Below, in pieces: positions 11,456 to 22,865 of a stretch of DNA of 64,000 bases. The DNA comes from Solen grandis (Eukaryota; Mollusca; Bivalvia; Adapedonta; Solenidae), in assembly GCA_021229015.1 (NCBI GenBank), contig CM037781.1, forward strand, positions 42,604,152-42,668,151. Direction: 5' to 3'. Position numbers and translations under genes: made by a program. The notes under the pieces were generated by a model. That model saw nothing but the letters and a program-made list of their open reading frames with translations. It was not told the origin of the DNA and did not search any database. The first letter of the stretch is position 1. Every line of letters begins with the position of its first letter.

Positions 11456-12784
11456 GTAACTCCGTTAAGAAGGCCTAGTCACGTCGTTCATAATTATGTG
11501 TTTCATACTGAAATCATCCTTTCCAAAATTTAACATCTTTTGAACCTCGTTCTAAAGATTTTTAAGCAAACCAGTCCTTCAATTGTATTTAATAATTAAG
11601 CAGCCCGAAAGCATGCCCGAGTCTTCGGTTCGTGTCACGGCTAAATCTTTGTGGTTACCCTTGACGCACGAGAGCAAATGACTGGCATTTCGACTTGAAT
11701 TCGGTAGTTTTCTTTTGCAAATTCATGTCACTTAAGTTTAATTTAAGAGAAGAAACTATCCGAATACAACGCCTCATCATGCATATTGCATTTCCTAGTT
11801 TTGTAACAGACTCAATTATTTAGCATGCATGAAAGTAAAGTACACTCATCTTCCCTTGATATTCCAAACATTACTTGTTTAAGTATTCTTTAAGATACCG
11901 TCATTTTTCAACTTAAATATAATACATTTTTATGTGACACATTATATCTTCATACACATTTTAATGCAAGTCATGAGGTATTACAATATATTAAAGATTG
12001 CATAAATTCACGACTTACAAAAAGTTGGAATTTATGTTGTCTGTTTTTAAAGATTGATTTCATTTTGAATTTTCTATTAAATAGTCGAAATAAGATACAG
12101 TAAAGTGACAATCGCCTTTTTCCTAGGGCATCTGATTTCCAGGCCAGACCAACGAACAACGTCATTATTTCACGGAGACTAACTTCTATTGCTTTTTAAT
12201 GCATCATTTATTGGCTCTCTTTAGTTTTCCATTGCGCTGTTACATCTGAATTCACTTCGCCCCGTTGAAGACTGTATCATATAACAATCTATCACCCTAA
12301 TTGCCACCGTGAAAAAAAAAACGTGCACGGGTTGAGTTTTGTTTTTTCCTTCCATTAGAGTTTTAAGTAGAAAAAATATATTTTAATGTTTTACAGAAAA
12401 TAAAAGAAAAACACATTAGTATTCAAATATATGCTTTTTCTGATTGGTGAATTTCTCTTTTTTTTTTTATTTAAAATGTTTTTTAAGGGATCCGTGTGTG
12501 ACATTTTTAATGACATTTTCTGCAAATAAACTTATAGTTGTATCATTCATTAATAAACATGAGTTTGTAATATTCGAACAAATTGGAGGTTATCTGCAGC
12601 CAAATAAATGTCATATGATTGAATTCGATGTCATACATTATATTTAAATTGTTAATGTTGCATTTGATAAGTTGAGAACACATTATGTAATTAAATCGCA
12701 ATTCAAATTAAAGCATGCTATATGACTGGCTTATTTATCTATTTGTAACAATGGTACAAGCTGTCAGGTGCTCGTTTGGCTTGC

Positions 12785-12798
12785 CCGCTAGAGGGCAC
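12785..12798 (+). promoter_or_regulatory. CTCF-like motif (copy 1)
   Basis: CCGCTAGAGGGCAC fits the core CTCF consensus CCRSYAGRKGGCRC at every position. The identical word is retained in copy 2 at 17231-17244. CTCF is present in bilaterians; binding here is inferred from sequence alone. Confidence 0.4.
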
Positions 12799-13884
12799 TG
12801 GATTTGGATATCCGGTATAGATTTTCGCGATCAGCTGTTAAATGTTGTAAACAATGCAACTTAAAAACCAGCAAAATAATAATAAAACATTATAAACAAC
12901 ATCTGTTCCTGAAAGAAATGTGATAAATTTATATGCACATTTAAGTCCACTTTAAATATCCCCTGGTAACCAAGCGGTGGGTAGATAGCAGTCGTTTGGT
13001 CACCAAAGACAAAAACAATAATTATGTATTAACAACATATTGGTGTTTCTGCTTAGGATTTCCTAGACTATAATTTCATTAGGAAATTAGTCGGAAGCAC
13101 AAATGCACTCTGACATAAGATGATGCATCTCAGACTTGGCTAACAGACCATTACGAAACCCTGCCAAATGCATGGCAGAATATTATCACACAATGGTCAT
13201 TAAGATTTGTACTTGTGAATGTTTATGATATATTTGACATTACCGTAAGAATCGTACGATTAAAAAACAATAATAAAACAGATGAACTTTCCCTATTATG
13301 TCCACAATAAAAGTTACAAAACACAATCAGAGCTTCATTTCGTTACATCAAAACTTCATGAATGGCATTGGCGGCAAAGGAATGGCGATCAAAGTGCCAA
13401 ATGGCAAAAATTAGAATTGCTACCATACTTTTTGTGTCTTTTTTTTAAATTTTAATGATATGTTCTGTTTGCTTTCTTCCAGAGATTTTTTTTGTGAATA
13501 TAAGTGCACATTGCTGCATTACTTCAGAGCTTGAACGATCAGAGAAAGGTTTTTTGAATTTTGACTGCTATTCAAGAATATGCATTGTCTATTTGTTTGG
13601 GAGAACTGCTAAACATATACATGTATGGGCTACATTAAAGAAAAATGAAAGGGAGAAAAAGAAATTCTAACGAAATATTAAAAGAAACGTACTACAGGAA
13701 CTTGAACCCGACACTAAGTTATACATGTAAAATGATCGGAGCGGCAATTGTGCTGGGTTTTACGCAAGAAATGACGTTATAGATAACGTCACGCACGCGA
13801 GGTAATCCTTCCAATTTTGACGTCTTTTTTTAATAAAACAGTTACTTTCTGGCCTTTAAATCATTAAAAAAAAGAAAAATTGCT

Positions 13885-14018
13885 TCTTTTGGTGAAAGAT
13901 CGATGCATAATTTCATACCTGAACATAAAAAGATGCATTTTCACTCGTGGCTTTGCTTATCGTGAAAAAATAACCTTTTTTTCTGGGTGAAATTATTAAT
14001 CGATCTTACACAAAAAAA
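13885..14018. mobile_element. Fold-back / MITE-like inverted repeat (copy 2)
   Basis: Duplicate of the fold-back at 10053-10195, carried along in the segmental duplication and shortened by a few bases in the loop. Confidence 0.45.
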
Positions 14019-14175
14019 CAACAACAATTAAATGCATTAATACCAGTGGCACTACGTCAGTGAATAAGATTTAAACTGTGTAACATCTTATAACAAATAT
14101 TATTCAATTCTGGCACTTTTTTTTATTTCCATTTGTCTTTTTGTAATACAGCTTCAATTCGTTCATTTTTCCTTT

Positions 14176-14388
14176 GCCTACCACCACATAGTCACATGGT
14201 AACGCTGATTACATAAGACAGATAAAGTACTGCCCTACAGCCAAAGATATGTGGAAGGGTAGCATACTATACAATTACACAATCCTGCCACATAAAGGTC
14301 AACCTGTCCTTGAACTACCCCTATATACTGAGTGTCACTCCAGTACTTCCGGTTTCAAGCTGCATGCTCTAATCAACAAAACCGGTAT
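14176..14388 (-). mobile_element. SINE family A relic, minus strand (copy 2)
   Basis: Duplicate of 10427-10625 within the segmental duplication. The insertion therefore predates the duplication. Confidence 0.45.
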
Positions 14389-14842
14389 CCACTATTTATG
14401 TGTTAATGTGCGAACATTTTGATCGCCCCTTGTAAAGTGAAGTTTTCTGGCAAACGTGCATGTCTGACCTTGGATTTATTTGTTCCAACATTGTTTTAAT
14501 TTTCGTTAATAGACAGTAAAGCATCTTTGAGAACAATATATTCGATATAATGTCGAGATACGTATGTATTTAAATAAACACATAAATCGGGCATTGCTTT
14601 AAGTTTAATATGATGTGTGATAAAGATTTAATTGAATAACCAAGGCTGCTAATCGACAAATAAATGTTTGTTACATCAATAACAAGCTGGAAGGAAATAA
14701 AGTACAGTATGATATTAGCTCAGTTACCATATCGTCAACTGATATGTGCATATGAAATACCTGTAGCGCGCACTTAAACATCAAAACAGCCATATCATTG
14801 TATCTTCTCTCTTCAGGTTAAAATCATAATTATACAACCTAC

Positions 14843-15196
14843 TTGAATTAAAATTAAATAAGCCATTGAAGAGAGAATATTATAAGGTCAAGGTTCCAGA
14901 CTAAGATAAAAATGTTTAGTGTTCGAGATCTCTCGGATATAACCGTATCATTGTAAAAGTGATACCCCATCATATTAAATAAATATATTATTGTTTGTTG
15001 CATCACTTGTATTCTTTGGAGTTTAGCGTCGTACAAGTGTTTTAATTATGTATAGTAATGTACCCGGATGAACAATGAACACCCGGATAGAACGGTCGAT
15101 TGACCGATTAAGAGGAACAATCTGTTACAATAGTGATTAGTTGGTCCTTGACCTAAACAGCTGTGTGGGGTTAAGAAGTAGCAAGTCTGCGGGTAA
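14843..15196. other. Hyperconserved block of the tandem duplication (copy 2)
   Basis: Partner of 11101-11455. The same 60-codon minus-strand frame lies at 14854-15036. Confidence 0.4.
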
Positions 15197-17230
15197 AATA
15201 ACTCGTTAAGGAGGCCTAGTCACGTCGTTCATAATTATGTGTTTCATACTGAAATCATCCTGTCCAAAGTTTAACATCTTTTGAACCTCGTTCTAAAGAT
15301 TTTTAAGCAAACCAGTCCTTCAATTGTATTTAATGATTAAGCAGCCCGAAAGCATGCCTGAGTCTTCGGTTCGTGTCACGGCTAAATTTTTGTGGTTACC
15401 CTTGACGCACGAGAGCACAATGACTGGCATGTCGACTTGAATTCGGTAGTTTTCTTTTGCAAATTCATGTCTCTTTCTAGGAGATAGATTACTGTCATAA
15501 ATTCTAAACTGTAGAAGGACTTTTATACTTAATATTTAAGTTTAATTTAAGAGAAAAACTTTCCAAATACAACGCCTCATCATGCATATTGCATTTCCTA
15601 GTTTTGTTACAAAGTCAATTATTTAGCATGCATGAAAGTAAAGTAAACTCATCTTCCCTTGATATTCCAAACATTACTTGTTTAAGTATTCTTTAAGATA
15701 CCGTCATTTTTCAACTTAAATATAATACATTTAAAGTGACACATTATATCTTCATACACATTTTAATGCAAGTCATGAGGTATTACAATATATTAATGAT
15801 TGCATAATTCATGACAAACAACAAGTTGGAATTGTTGTCTATTTTATAAAGATTGATTTTATTTTGAATTTTCTATTAAATAGTCGAAATAAGATACAGT
15901 AAAGTGACAATCGCCTTTTTCCTAAGGCCTTTGTTTTCCAGGTCAGACCCACGAACAACGCCTTTATTCTCACGGGGACTATCTTCTGTTGCTTTTTAAT
16001 GCATCATTTATTGGCTCTCTTTATTTCTCCAAATGTTGCGCCTTTGCTGTTACATCTGAATTCATCTCGCCCCGTTGAAGACTGTATCATATCACAATCT
16101 ATCACCCTGATTTCCACCGTGAGAAACGTTCTCGGGTTGAGTCTATCTCCAAGCAGAGTTGTTGTTCGTTCCTCACTAAACCATCTCTGCAATGGGCTCA
16201 ATGACAAGAATCTTGTCAAAACGGAAAACAATCTTTTAACGCGATTAAAGTGTATTTTTTACGGATCAGAAGTATAGAAACATTGAATAAATATTTTTGA
16301 ATCATCATAAAACGTGTGGGAAATATTGATTTTAATTGTTATTATGGGAACTATTTTCCTGTCTTATTTCGCAGATGGGAACAATCCGCAAACGCTCCTC
16401 CGCAGATGTAAATATTTACAGATTCAGCCGGATATCGTACTTTAAGACCAGCTTTTTATTTTAATTATTTATAATTTTAATGACCATTCCGTGAGGTTCA
16501 GTAGTGCTATTTATATATATAAATATTTCACAGTTTAAGGAGCCTTTCTAGTCGTCCTTCAAATTAAATATCTGAACAACGGTCTGAATGACGTCATAGA
16601 TTTGAAACTACTTTCTAAACCAATCACAGAGGTGAATGTAATGTAAGCCGATGTGTAAGAGAGTGGAGTTGAGTGTTGCATTTCTTTTTTTCCATTAGAG
16701 TTTTAAGTAAAAATATTTTAATGTTTTATAGAAAAAAAAAAACAACAGAAGTATTCAAATATAAGTATTTGCTGATTGGTGAATTTCTCTTTCTTATTTC
16801 TTTCCATTTAAACGTATAGTTTTTTTTATTACATCTTAAGAAGGGTTGATAAATGACATCACACAGAATATGTCGAAAAAAATGTTCTTCAGGAAGTATT
16901 CCCACATTTAATCCGTGTTCGACATTTTTAATGACATTTTCTGCAAATAGACTTATAGTTGTGTTAAAGCATTCATTAATAAACATGAGTTTGTAATATT
17001 CGAACAAAATGGATGTTATCAATATCATTATCTGCAGCCAAATCAATGTCATATGATTGAATTCGATGTCACACATTATATTCAAATTGTTAATATTGCA
17101 TTTGATAGGTTGAGAACACATTATGTAATTAAATCGCAATTCAAATTAAAGCATGCTATTTTTATATATGACTGGCTTATTTATCTATTTGTAACAATGG
17201 TACAAGCTATCAGGTGCTCGTATGGCTTGC

Positions 17231-17244
17231 CCGCTAGAGGGCAC
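17231..17244 (+). promoter_or_regulatory. CTCF-like motif (copy 2)
   Basis: Same 14-mer as 12785-12798, in the same orientation, and unchanged between copies although neighbouring bases differ. Confidence 0.4.
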
Positions 17245-18212
17245 TGGATTTAGATATCCGGTATAGATTTTCGCGATCAGCTGTTAAATGTTGTAAACAA
17301 CACAACATAAAAACCAGCAAAATCATTATAAAACATTATAAACAACATCTGTTCCTGAAAGAAATGTAATAAATTTATATGCACATTTAACAGATTTCTT
17401 ATTAATATTTTTGACATTTCGACCTCTATTCGATTATGCCCGACACTCGTCTGTTCTAATAGAAGTTGAAACAGTCCACCTTAAATATCGCATGGTAACC
17501 AAGCGGTGGGTAGATAGCAGTCGTTTGGTCACCAAAGACAAAAACAATAATTATGTATTAACAACATATTGGTGTTTCTGCTTAGGATTTCCTAGACTAT
17601 AATTTCATTAGGAAATTAGTCGGAAGCACAAATGCACTCTGACATAAGATGATGCATCTCAGACTTGGCTAACGGACCATTACGAAAGCCCGCCAAATGC
17701 ATGGCAGAATATTATCACACAATGGTACATTAAGATTTGTATTTGTGAATGTTTATGATATATTTGACATTACCGTAAGAAACGTACGATTCAAGAACAA
17801 TAATAAAACAGATGAACTTTCCCTATTATGTCCACTCTAAAAGTTACAAAACACAATCAGAGCTTCATTTAGTTACATCAAAACTTCATGAATGGCATTG
17901 GCGGCAAAGGAATGGCGATCAAAGTGCCAAATGGCAAAAATTAGAATTGGGACCATACTTTTTTTTTTTTTTGTTGTTGTTATGTTCTGTTTGCTTTCTT
18001 CCTGAGATTTTTTTGTGTGAATATAAGTGCACATTGCTGCATTACTTCAGAGCTTGAACGATCAGAGAATGATTTTGAATTTTGACTGCTATTCATGAAT
18101 ATGCATTGTCTTTTTGTTTGGGAGAATTGCTTAAAATATTCATGTATGGGCTACAATGAAGAAAAAAGAAAGGGAGAAATGGAAATTTTAACGAAATATT
18201 AAAAGAAATGTA

Positions 18213-19019
18213 CCATAACTCCACAATTGAACTCAGGTAATACATTTTTCCATATTACTATTAAAGTTCACGTAGGACCACTGTTTCGAAATAAGTGTTT
18301 ATCATTGACAATAACAGTCACTGCTTCTCGAGTATGGATTCAATGCTATTTAGAAAGCCGGTCATGTGGCAGAGAATGATATTTGTGTTCATTACCTAAC
18401 GATTATTTCCTGAAAATTAAACCACACATACATTTTCGTTGACATTGAATTTAATTGAAGTTTTTATAAAATCAATTTCATATACATGTTTATGAATTCA
18501 TAATTTAGAAAACGTGAGGTCTTGTAATTTTACAGTTTGCATGGAATTAATATTCAAAGATAAGGTCATCCACGAAAACTCTTGAATATATATTACTAAT
18601 GAACAAGAAAACTTTTGACGCAAGAGTCAAAGAATCGGGCCGAAGGACTATTGTGTTGACGTGATTCTCCGTCATTTAACGTCCGTTTCGATCCTCTAAT
18701 GGTACTTGCTAATACAACGGGAACCAGTACGTAAAAAAAACTTCATTTTGAGATAGTCCCTATAAATGACGTTCGCACCTGTTGGTTTTCGTACAGTCTG
18801 TGAAGGTTATTTCAGGATAATTACAATCATAGCACTTAATCGAAAGTCTTATTTTCTAGAAAATTAATAATACGAAAAGTTCAACAATATGTGGTGTAAT
18901 CTGTTTTACAGCCTGTGTTCCCAAAGTCAAAAGTTAAAATTATTGTTAGCAGAAAAAGTGTAAGTACAAAAACGGAAAGTACGTGTATACTTGACTTTGT
19001 GTAAGTACAATACATGACT
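18213..19019. other. Non-coding DNA, no feature recognised
   Basis: Single-copy-looking DNA with no ORF or repeat that I can identify. Confidence 0.5.
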
Positions 19020-19790
19020 TGTAAGAAAGCTCACTTATAACGAAATCGGATAAAACAAAATACCGCTTAATACAAAATAAAAGTCATTCCCCGACTACTT
19101 CCTTCATTATTTCTATAGACCCCAGCCCGCATAAGATAAAATCGGATACAGTTAAAAGTCGGCTAAGACAAAAAGAATTTGTAAGCCCCTATACTTAAGT
19201 TTACCTGTGAAATGTACTAATATTTCGACATCCTAAAACTTCAACGTCAATATCTGGCCTTGCATTTCTGTTGTTTGTCGATAACTGTGCGGCACATCCA
19301 GAAATTTCTGCTCTACCACCAACTATTTCATGCATATCAAAAAAGGCTACTCTGTATAACATTGATACTGTTAGACATTATTTGGAAAAATCTGATGACA
19401 TTGCAAAAAGTGTTTCTCAGCACTTCATGTCGTTGAACAAAACATTTTACAAACACGAGCCTCAAAACAAACAAAAATAAGTGACTTTTTTCAAAAGTTC
19501 TTAAATACATACAATAATGAATATCAAACACGGAAATAGACATTTTGTAAAACAAGGTCATAGCTGTATTTATTTCACAATTTATCCCCTTTTGTAACCA
19601 TTCATCTATACTTGTTGGAATTACTCCCTAATCATTTTAGTTGCAAGAATTGAAAGACAATGTATAACGAAATTTCACTATATGCAAACAATTACAACGA
19701 AATTTTGTTATATGGACAAGACGAAATTTGGATAAGATGAAACAATTGGTAAGGTCCCCATGATTTCGTTATAAGTGAGCTTTACTGTAT
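19020..19790 (+). mobile_element. pogo/Tigger-type DNA transposon, internally deleted
   Basis: Inverted ends aaagctcacttataacgaaa (from 19026) and its complement (19762-19783) bound about 770 bp. The right end finishes ...TTTACTGTA, consistent with the CAGTA start and TA target of pogo-group elements; the left extreme is mutated. The interior holds a transposase remnant (19257-19510). Full-length relatives are usually two to three kb, so most of the coding region is missing. Subterminal repeats such as 'cgaaattt' and 'gataa' are also typical of this group. Confidence 0.75.
19257..19510 (+). pseudogene. Transposase remnant, DDE domain end and C-terminus (pogo/Tigger/Jerky group)
   Basis: The frame starts LLFVDNCAAHP (19269-19301), the conserved block of DDE_1-type transposases that contains the second catalytic Asp, followed by an LPP motif. 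The rest is a C-terminal tail with HYLEKSDD and FMSLNKTF. After a stop at 19478-19480, a one-base frame change would continue as KISDFFQKF, resembling the ISDFF-type ending of Tigger proteins. The N-terminal helix-turn-helix, the first Asp and most of the catalytic core are absent. The protein is non-functional. It lies centrally between the TIRs of 19020-19790. Confidence 0.75.
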
Positions 19791-20062
19791 AGCACTCCGC
19801 AGTTAAAAGATAAAAAGTTAACTAAATATAAAATATCGGAGAATATAATGACACCCGTCATAATCATCATCATAGAACATTTCAAGAAAAGACGAGTGAT
19901 ATACTTATATTTATGTATTTATTTTTATTTACAAAATTACATCATGTAAAGACAGGCACGGAGAAACACGTAACACTGCTCACCAATTAAAAAACGTATC
20001 TGGAACCGTGCCGACTCTTGCCGGCCTGGAATGAGCATATTTCTTTGTTAAACTATTGTATT

Positions 20063-20237
20063 ACAGTAAACTCAACATATAAAGAACACGGACTTTAAAA
20101 CTCTTGGGTAAACCAAACATTTTATTTCAGACCCTTTTATATATTATGCATATACACACCCCGCGTACAGCGAACTTCGGATAAATCGAAAAAGTCCACC
20201 AGGTCAGAGGAGTTCATTATAAGTGATGTATACTGTA
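20063..20237. mobile_element. pogo-like MITE, about 175 bp
   Basis: The left end TACAGTAAACTCAACATATA and the right end (complement reads TACAGTATACATCACTTATA) are imperfect inverted repeats starting CAGTA next to TA. The interior contains 'aacttcggataaatcgaaaa', common in pogo-type MITEs. Probably mobilised by a transposase like the one whose remnant lies 300 bp upstream. Confidence 0.6.
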
Positions 20238-20470
20238 GAATAAGTCTTAAATAATATCAGAAAGTATGAACATAAACAGTGATATTGAAAACAAGCCATT
20301 ATTCGTTATCAATAACCTAACAGTACATTGTTCACATAAATAATATTTAAGAGCGTGAAAGTGATAAGACTTGCATAAAACCGTCAATAAAATTCATAAA
20401 TTTATCGCTTAAATATATTTGAATAACAATGCGATTCAACATATATTTGAAATAAAATCATTTCAAAACA
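20238..20470. other. Non-coding DNA
   Basis: AT-rich spacer between the MITE and the minisatellite; nothing recognised. Confidence 0.5.
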
Positions 20471-20690
20471 AGAAATGAAATACATAACCTACCATGTATT
20501 GGTCGGGTAAATAAAGAAATGAAATACATAACCTACCATGTATTGGTCGGGTAAATAAAGAAATGAAATACATAACCTACCATGTATTGGTCGGGTAAAT
20601 AAAGAAATGAAATACATAACCTACCATGTATTGGTCGGGTAAATAAAGAAATGAAATACATAACCTACCATGTATTGGTCGGGTAAACAA
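20471..20690 (+). repeat. 44-bp minisatellite, five units
   Basis: Unit starts at 20472, 20516, 20560, 20604 and 20648 give an exact 44-bp period. The units, which contain 'cctaccatgtattggtcggg', are identical by eye, so the expansion is recent and copy number is probably polymorphic. Confidence 0.95.
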
Positions 20691-20802
20691 TCAATATCAC
20701 AGAAATAGTTTGCATTTCTCATTGCCAAATAATTTTCATGTGTAATAAGTCCTGATTTTGTAAACTTAAAATATAATTATTTTCTCTTTGTCAACATAGC
20801 AA

Positions 20803-20928
20803 TAATCGCAAGTTTCGGGTAACCGAGAGTAATTCCCTGTTTTGTCTGTTTGTTCGCGGGGCTTTGTTTATAGCTCGAATTTCACTTTGCTCGGGAGAAC
20901 GCACATTCGGAAATTTGCGATTTTACCA
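20803..20928. mobile_element. Small MITE-like inverted repeat
   Basis: The arm aatcgcaagtttcgggtaa (from 20803) pairs imperfectly with the complement of 'attcggaaatttgcgatt' near 20905-20923. About 125 bp, no coding capacity. Confidence 0.4.
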
Positions 20929-21440
20929 CAGTTTATTATAACAATAAAAATACATTACGAAGAATACAAAATGGACACCTTTCTAGGTTCAAAAGACTGT
21001 ACTTATAGTTATATATTGTGAAGATTCAGGTCAAGAAGTAAAAGTATCTACATTAATCACTAAAAGCCGTTGTTCCATTCAAATAAAAACGCCCTTTTTT
21101 ATTTTTGTACGAAATTAAACTTTGTCTCAGACGAGAATACGTTCAACCGATGTGGATCTTTTTATGCAAACACGATATTGGCAAAAAGTACAAGCCACAT
21201 ACGAAAGCCTTTCAATTACATGTACCACTTTTTGACCTGATTCTAGTGTAAAGCAATGTCGATTTATCTGGGTAGACTACTAGAGAAGACTAGGTTAATC
21301 GATTTACCCGTATTTGTATTAATAATTTCTCCATGCCAGCGTCTGTATCTGTATCGGAGGTTTGTAAAAATGATTATAAATCTTGTGATGACATAGTGTG
21401 CCAGACAAACGGTGCCGTTCCTTTGTTTTTCGACATTATA
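20929..21440. other. Non-coding DNA
   Basis: No feature recognised. The 63-codon frame starting at 21333 runs into the SINE at 21441 and is not a gene. Confidence 0.5.
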
Positions 21441-21665
21441 TCAGTATGTTTGTTTGTTGGGTTTAACGTCCCACCGACAGTATTTCAGTCATTTAGAGAC
21501 GATGTCTACTTTAGACAGATATAGTGCTGCCACACTGTAGTATCACGCCGTAGACATGTGGAATGATACCGTCACACCCAGTCACATTATCCTGACAACG
21601 GGTCAACCAGTCCTGCAACTACCCTTATATGCTGAACGGCCGGGGATCAAACCCACCCCCCCCGC
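21441..21665 (-). mobile_element. SINE family A, best-preserved copy, minus strand
   Basis: Read on the minus strand it starts with GGTGGGTTTGATCCCCGGCC, a good pol III B-box context. It continues through 'gcaggactggttgaccc', 'tctacggcgtgatact', 'agtagacatcgtctc' and 'gtcggtgggacgttaaaccc', and ends in an AACAAACAAACA tail. This copy shows that family A is tRNA-derived or at least pol III-derived. The A box is lost or degenerate. ORFs across it are by-products. Confidence 0.7.
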
Positions 21666-21744
21666 TCCCGTTATATCAATCACAAAGGGGATTGTCTATG
21701 TGAGACACACACATATATGTGATGTTGTCTCACGCCGTAGTTAA

Positions 21745-21945
21745 GTGACGTAATATAACACACGCTCACATTATCATAGAACCTGGTCAACCAGTCATAG
21801 AACTGCGCAACAAGCAAGGGAACTATTACTGTATCATTTCATACCATACAATCGGGTGTTCCTCCACCTGCAATTAGCTGGAATAACATCTTGACTGACA
21901 TACTGTCGCAGCGACTGTAAACTCCAAAACACCACCACCACCAAC
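21745..21945. mobile_element. Composite SINE debris
   Basis: A minus-strand family A head fragment ('aacctggtcaaccagtc' near 21780) is followed by a plus-strand family C tail ('tcctccacctgcaattagct' near 21863, then 'gtcgcagcgactgtaaact') and a (CCA)n/(CAA)n stretch. Two insertions abut here. Confidence 0.5.
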
Positions 21946-22554
21946 AACAAACTTTTTTGTGAAAATATTCTGGTTCCATTCTTGCACTGCAAGTAATGCC
22001 CTTGACTGATTTACTTTAAGATAGATAGGAAAAAAGATATATGTTTTAAAGGATCATAAAGAGTGATAAACTGCCTTTTAAATTGTTTGTCTTGTCAATG
22101 AGGGCTCTGCGGGAATCATTACTTTACATCCGTATTTTGAATAACGATTTTAACTCTACCTACCATGTAATGCCTATAGGTATATCTACTCCACTCTCCA
22201 CAAAATTTTGCGCTTTTTGTTTACGGTCCTCCTTCGTTTCACACAGAACATTATTACTGATTTTGAGTGTTTGAAATGAGATAACAGTGGAATTTCTATG
22301 CAATTTTTCGAGGCTGATGATACATCGCTGCCTTGTCTTATATCTTGTAAGCCATAAAACAAGAATTTGGTATGTTTTGATTCTATCTTAAGCCATAACT
22401 ATTGTTATTATTTACACATTGAACTTTTTATCATAAGACTTGATGACAGAAACAGGCATGAACCGACCGCAGAACCTTACAGAATAAGCGAGTTTTTCAT
22501 ACCACTGGTCCCGATTTTGATAACTTCCAAAATATTTTTTCACTAGTAGCGACC
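21946..22554. other. Non-coding DNA
   Basis: Nothing recognised. The plus frame 22083-22274 has no domain. Confidence 0.5.
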
Positions 22555-22690
22555 TGAGATCGAACCGACATGGACCATGAACTACAGATGCTTAATTAGT
22601 TTCAATTTCATTAAGTTCAATGAGGCCGACCCATACCCTTGAGGTCGGGGATTGATCCCCAACCGCGACATACCAAATATCTTTAGAATA
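22555..22690 (+). mobile_element. tRNA-derived SINE fragment (family D)
   Basis: A B-box-like palindrome GGGGATTGATCCCC (22647-22660) is followed by 'aaccgcgacataccaaa', a junction seen again at 33745-33762. From memory this head-to-body junction is frequent in bivalve SINEs. Confidence 0.45.
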
Positions 22691-22744
22691 ACGCAGATAC
22701 ATCTCATATGCTTGGAGCTCTGAAGTTCTTTGCTTAAAAAAGGT

Positions 22745-22865
22745 AGTGCGTCTCTGTGTGGTATGATGCCATGTTTCTAAGGCTTGATATCACACTGACT
22801 TTATCTCTCTCACGTCTTCAAAGAAGACTCCATATTGTCGGTGAGACGATAAATTAAAGCAAAGA
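22745..22865 (+). mobile_element. SINE family A 3' half
   Basis: Contains 'tgtggtatgatgccatgt', a decayed middle and 'attgtcggtgagacgataaa', in family A order, with an A-rich tail. Confidence 0.5.

Larger units (their letters stand above)
9860..13694 (+). repeat. Tandem segmental duplication, copy 1 (3.8 kb)
   Basis: Starting with 'ggaacttgaacccgac' (9862), this block is repeated directly at 13697, with colinear similarity for the whole length. The end of copy 1 (aaagaaacgtac) runs straight into copy 2 without a spacer. Relative to copy 2 it lacks about 60 bp (near 11730), 530 bp (near 12335), 110 bp (near 12480) and 85 bp (near 12950), and has about 70 extra bp near 10200-10270. No gene is recognised in it. 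It contains a CRE cluster, a fold-back repeat, a SINE relic and a CTCF-like motif. Confidence 0.9.
13695..18212 (+). repeat. Tandem segmental duplication, copy 2 (4.5 kb)
   Basis: Longer partner of 9860-13694. It retains segments missing from copy 1, including 16143-16674, which is bounded by the 7-bp direct repeat gttgagt (16136-16142 and 16668-16674). Similarity ends near 18212 (aaaagaaatgta), where unique DNA starts. Two overlapping frames of 75-92 codons at 15999-16277 lie in the retained part. They have no recognised domain and are broken in copy 1. The 137-codon minus frame at 16726-17139 is the longest in the window; it is AT-driven and partly deleted in copy 1. Confidence 0.9.

Noticed and set aside
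16726..17139. 137-codon minus-strand frame, the longest in the window
   Set aside because: Ile/Phe/Asn-rich, no motif, and disrupted by deletions in the duplicate copy, so no sign of selection.
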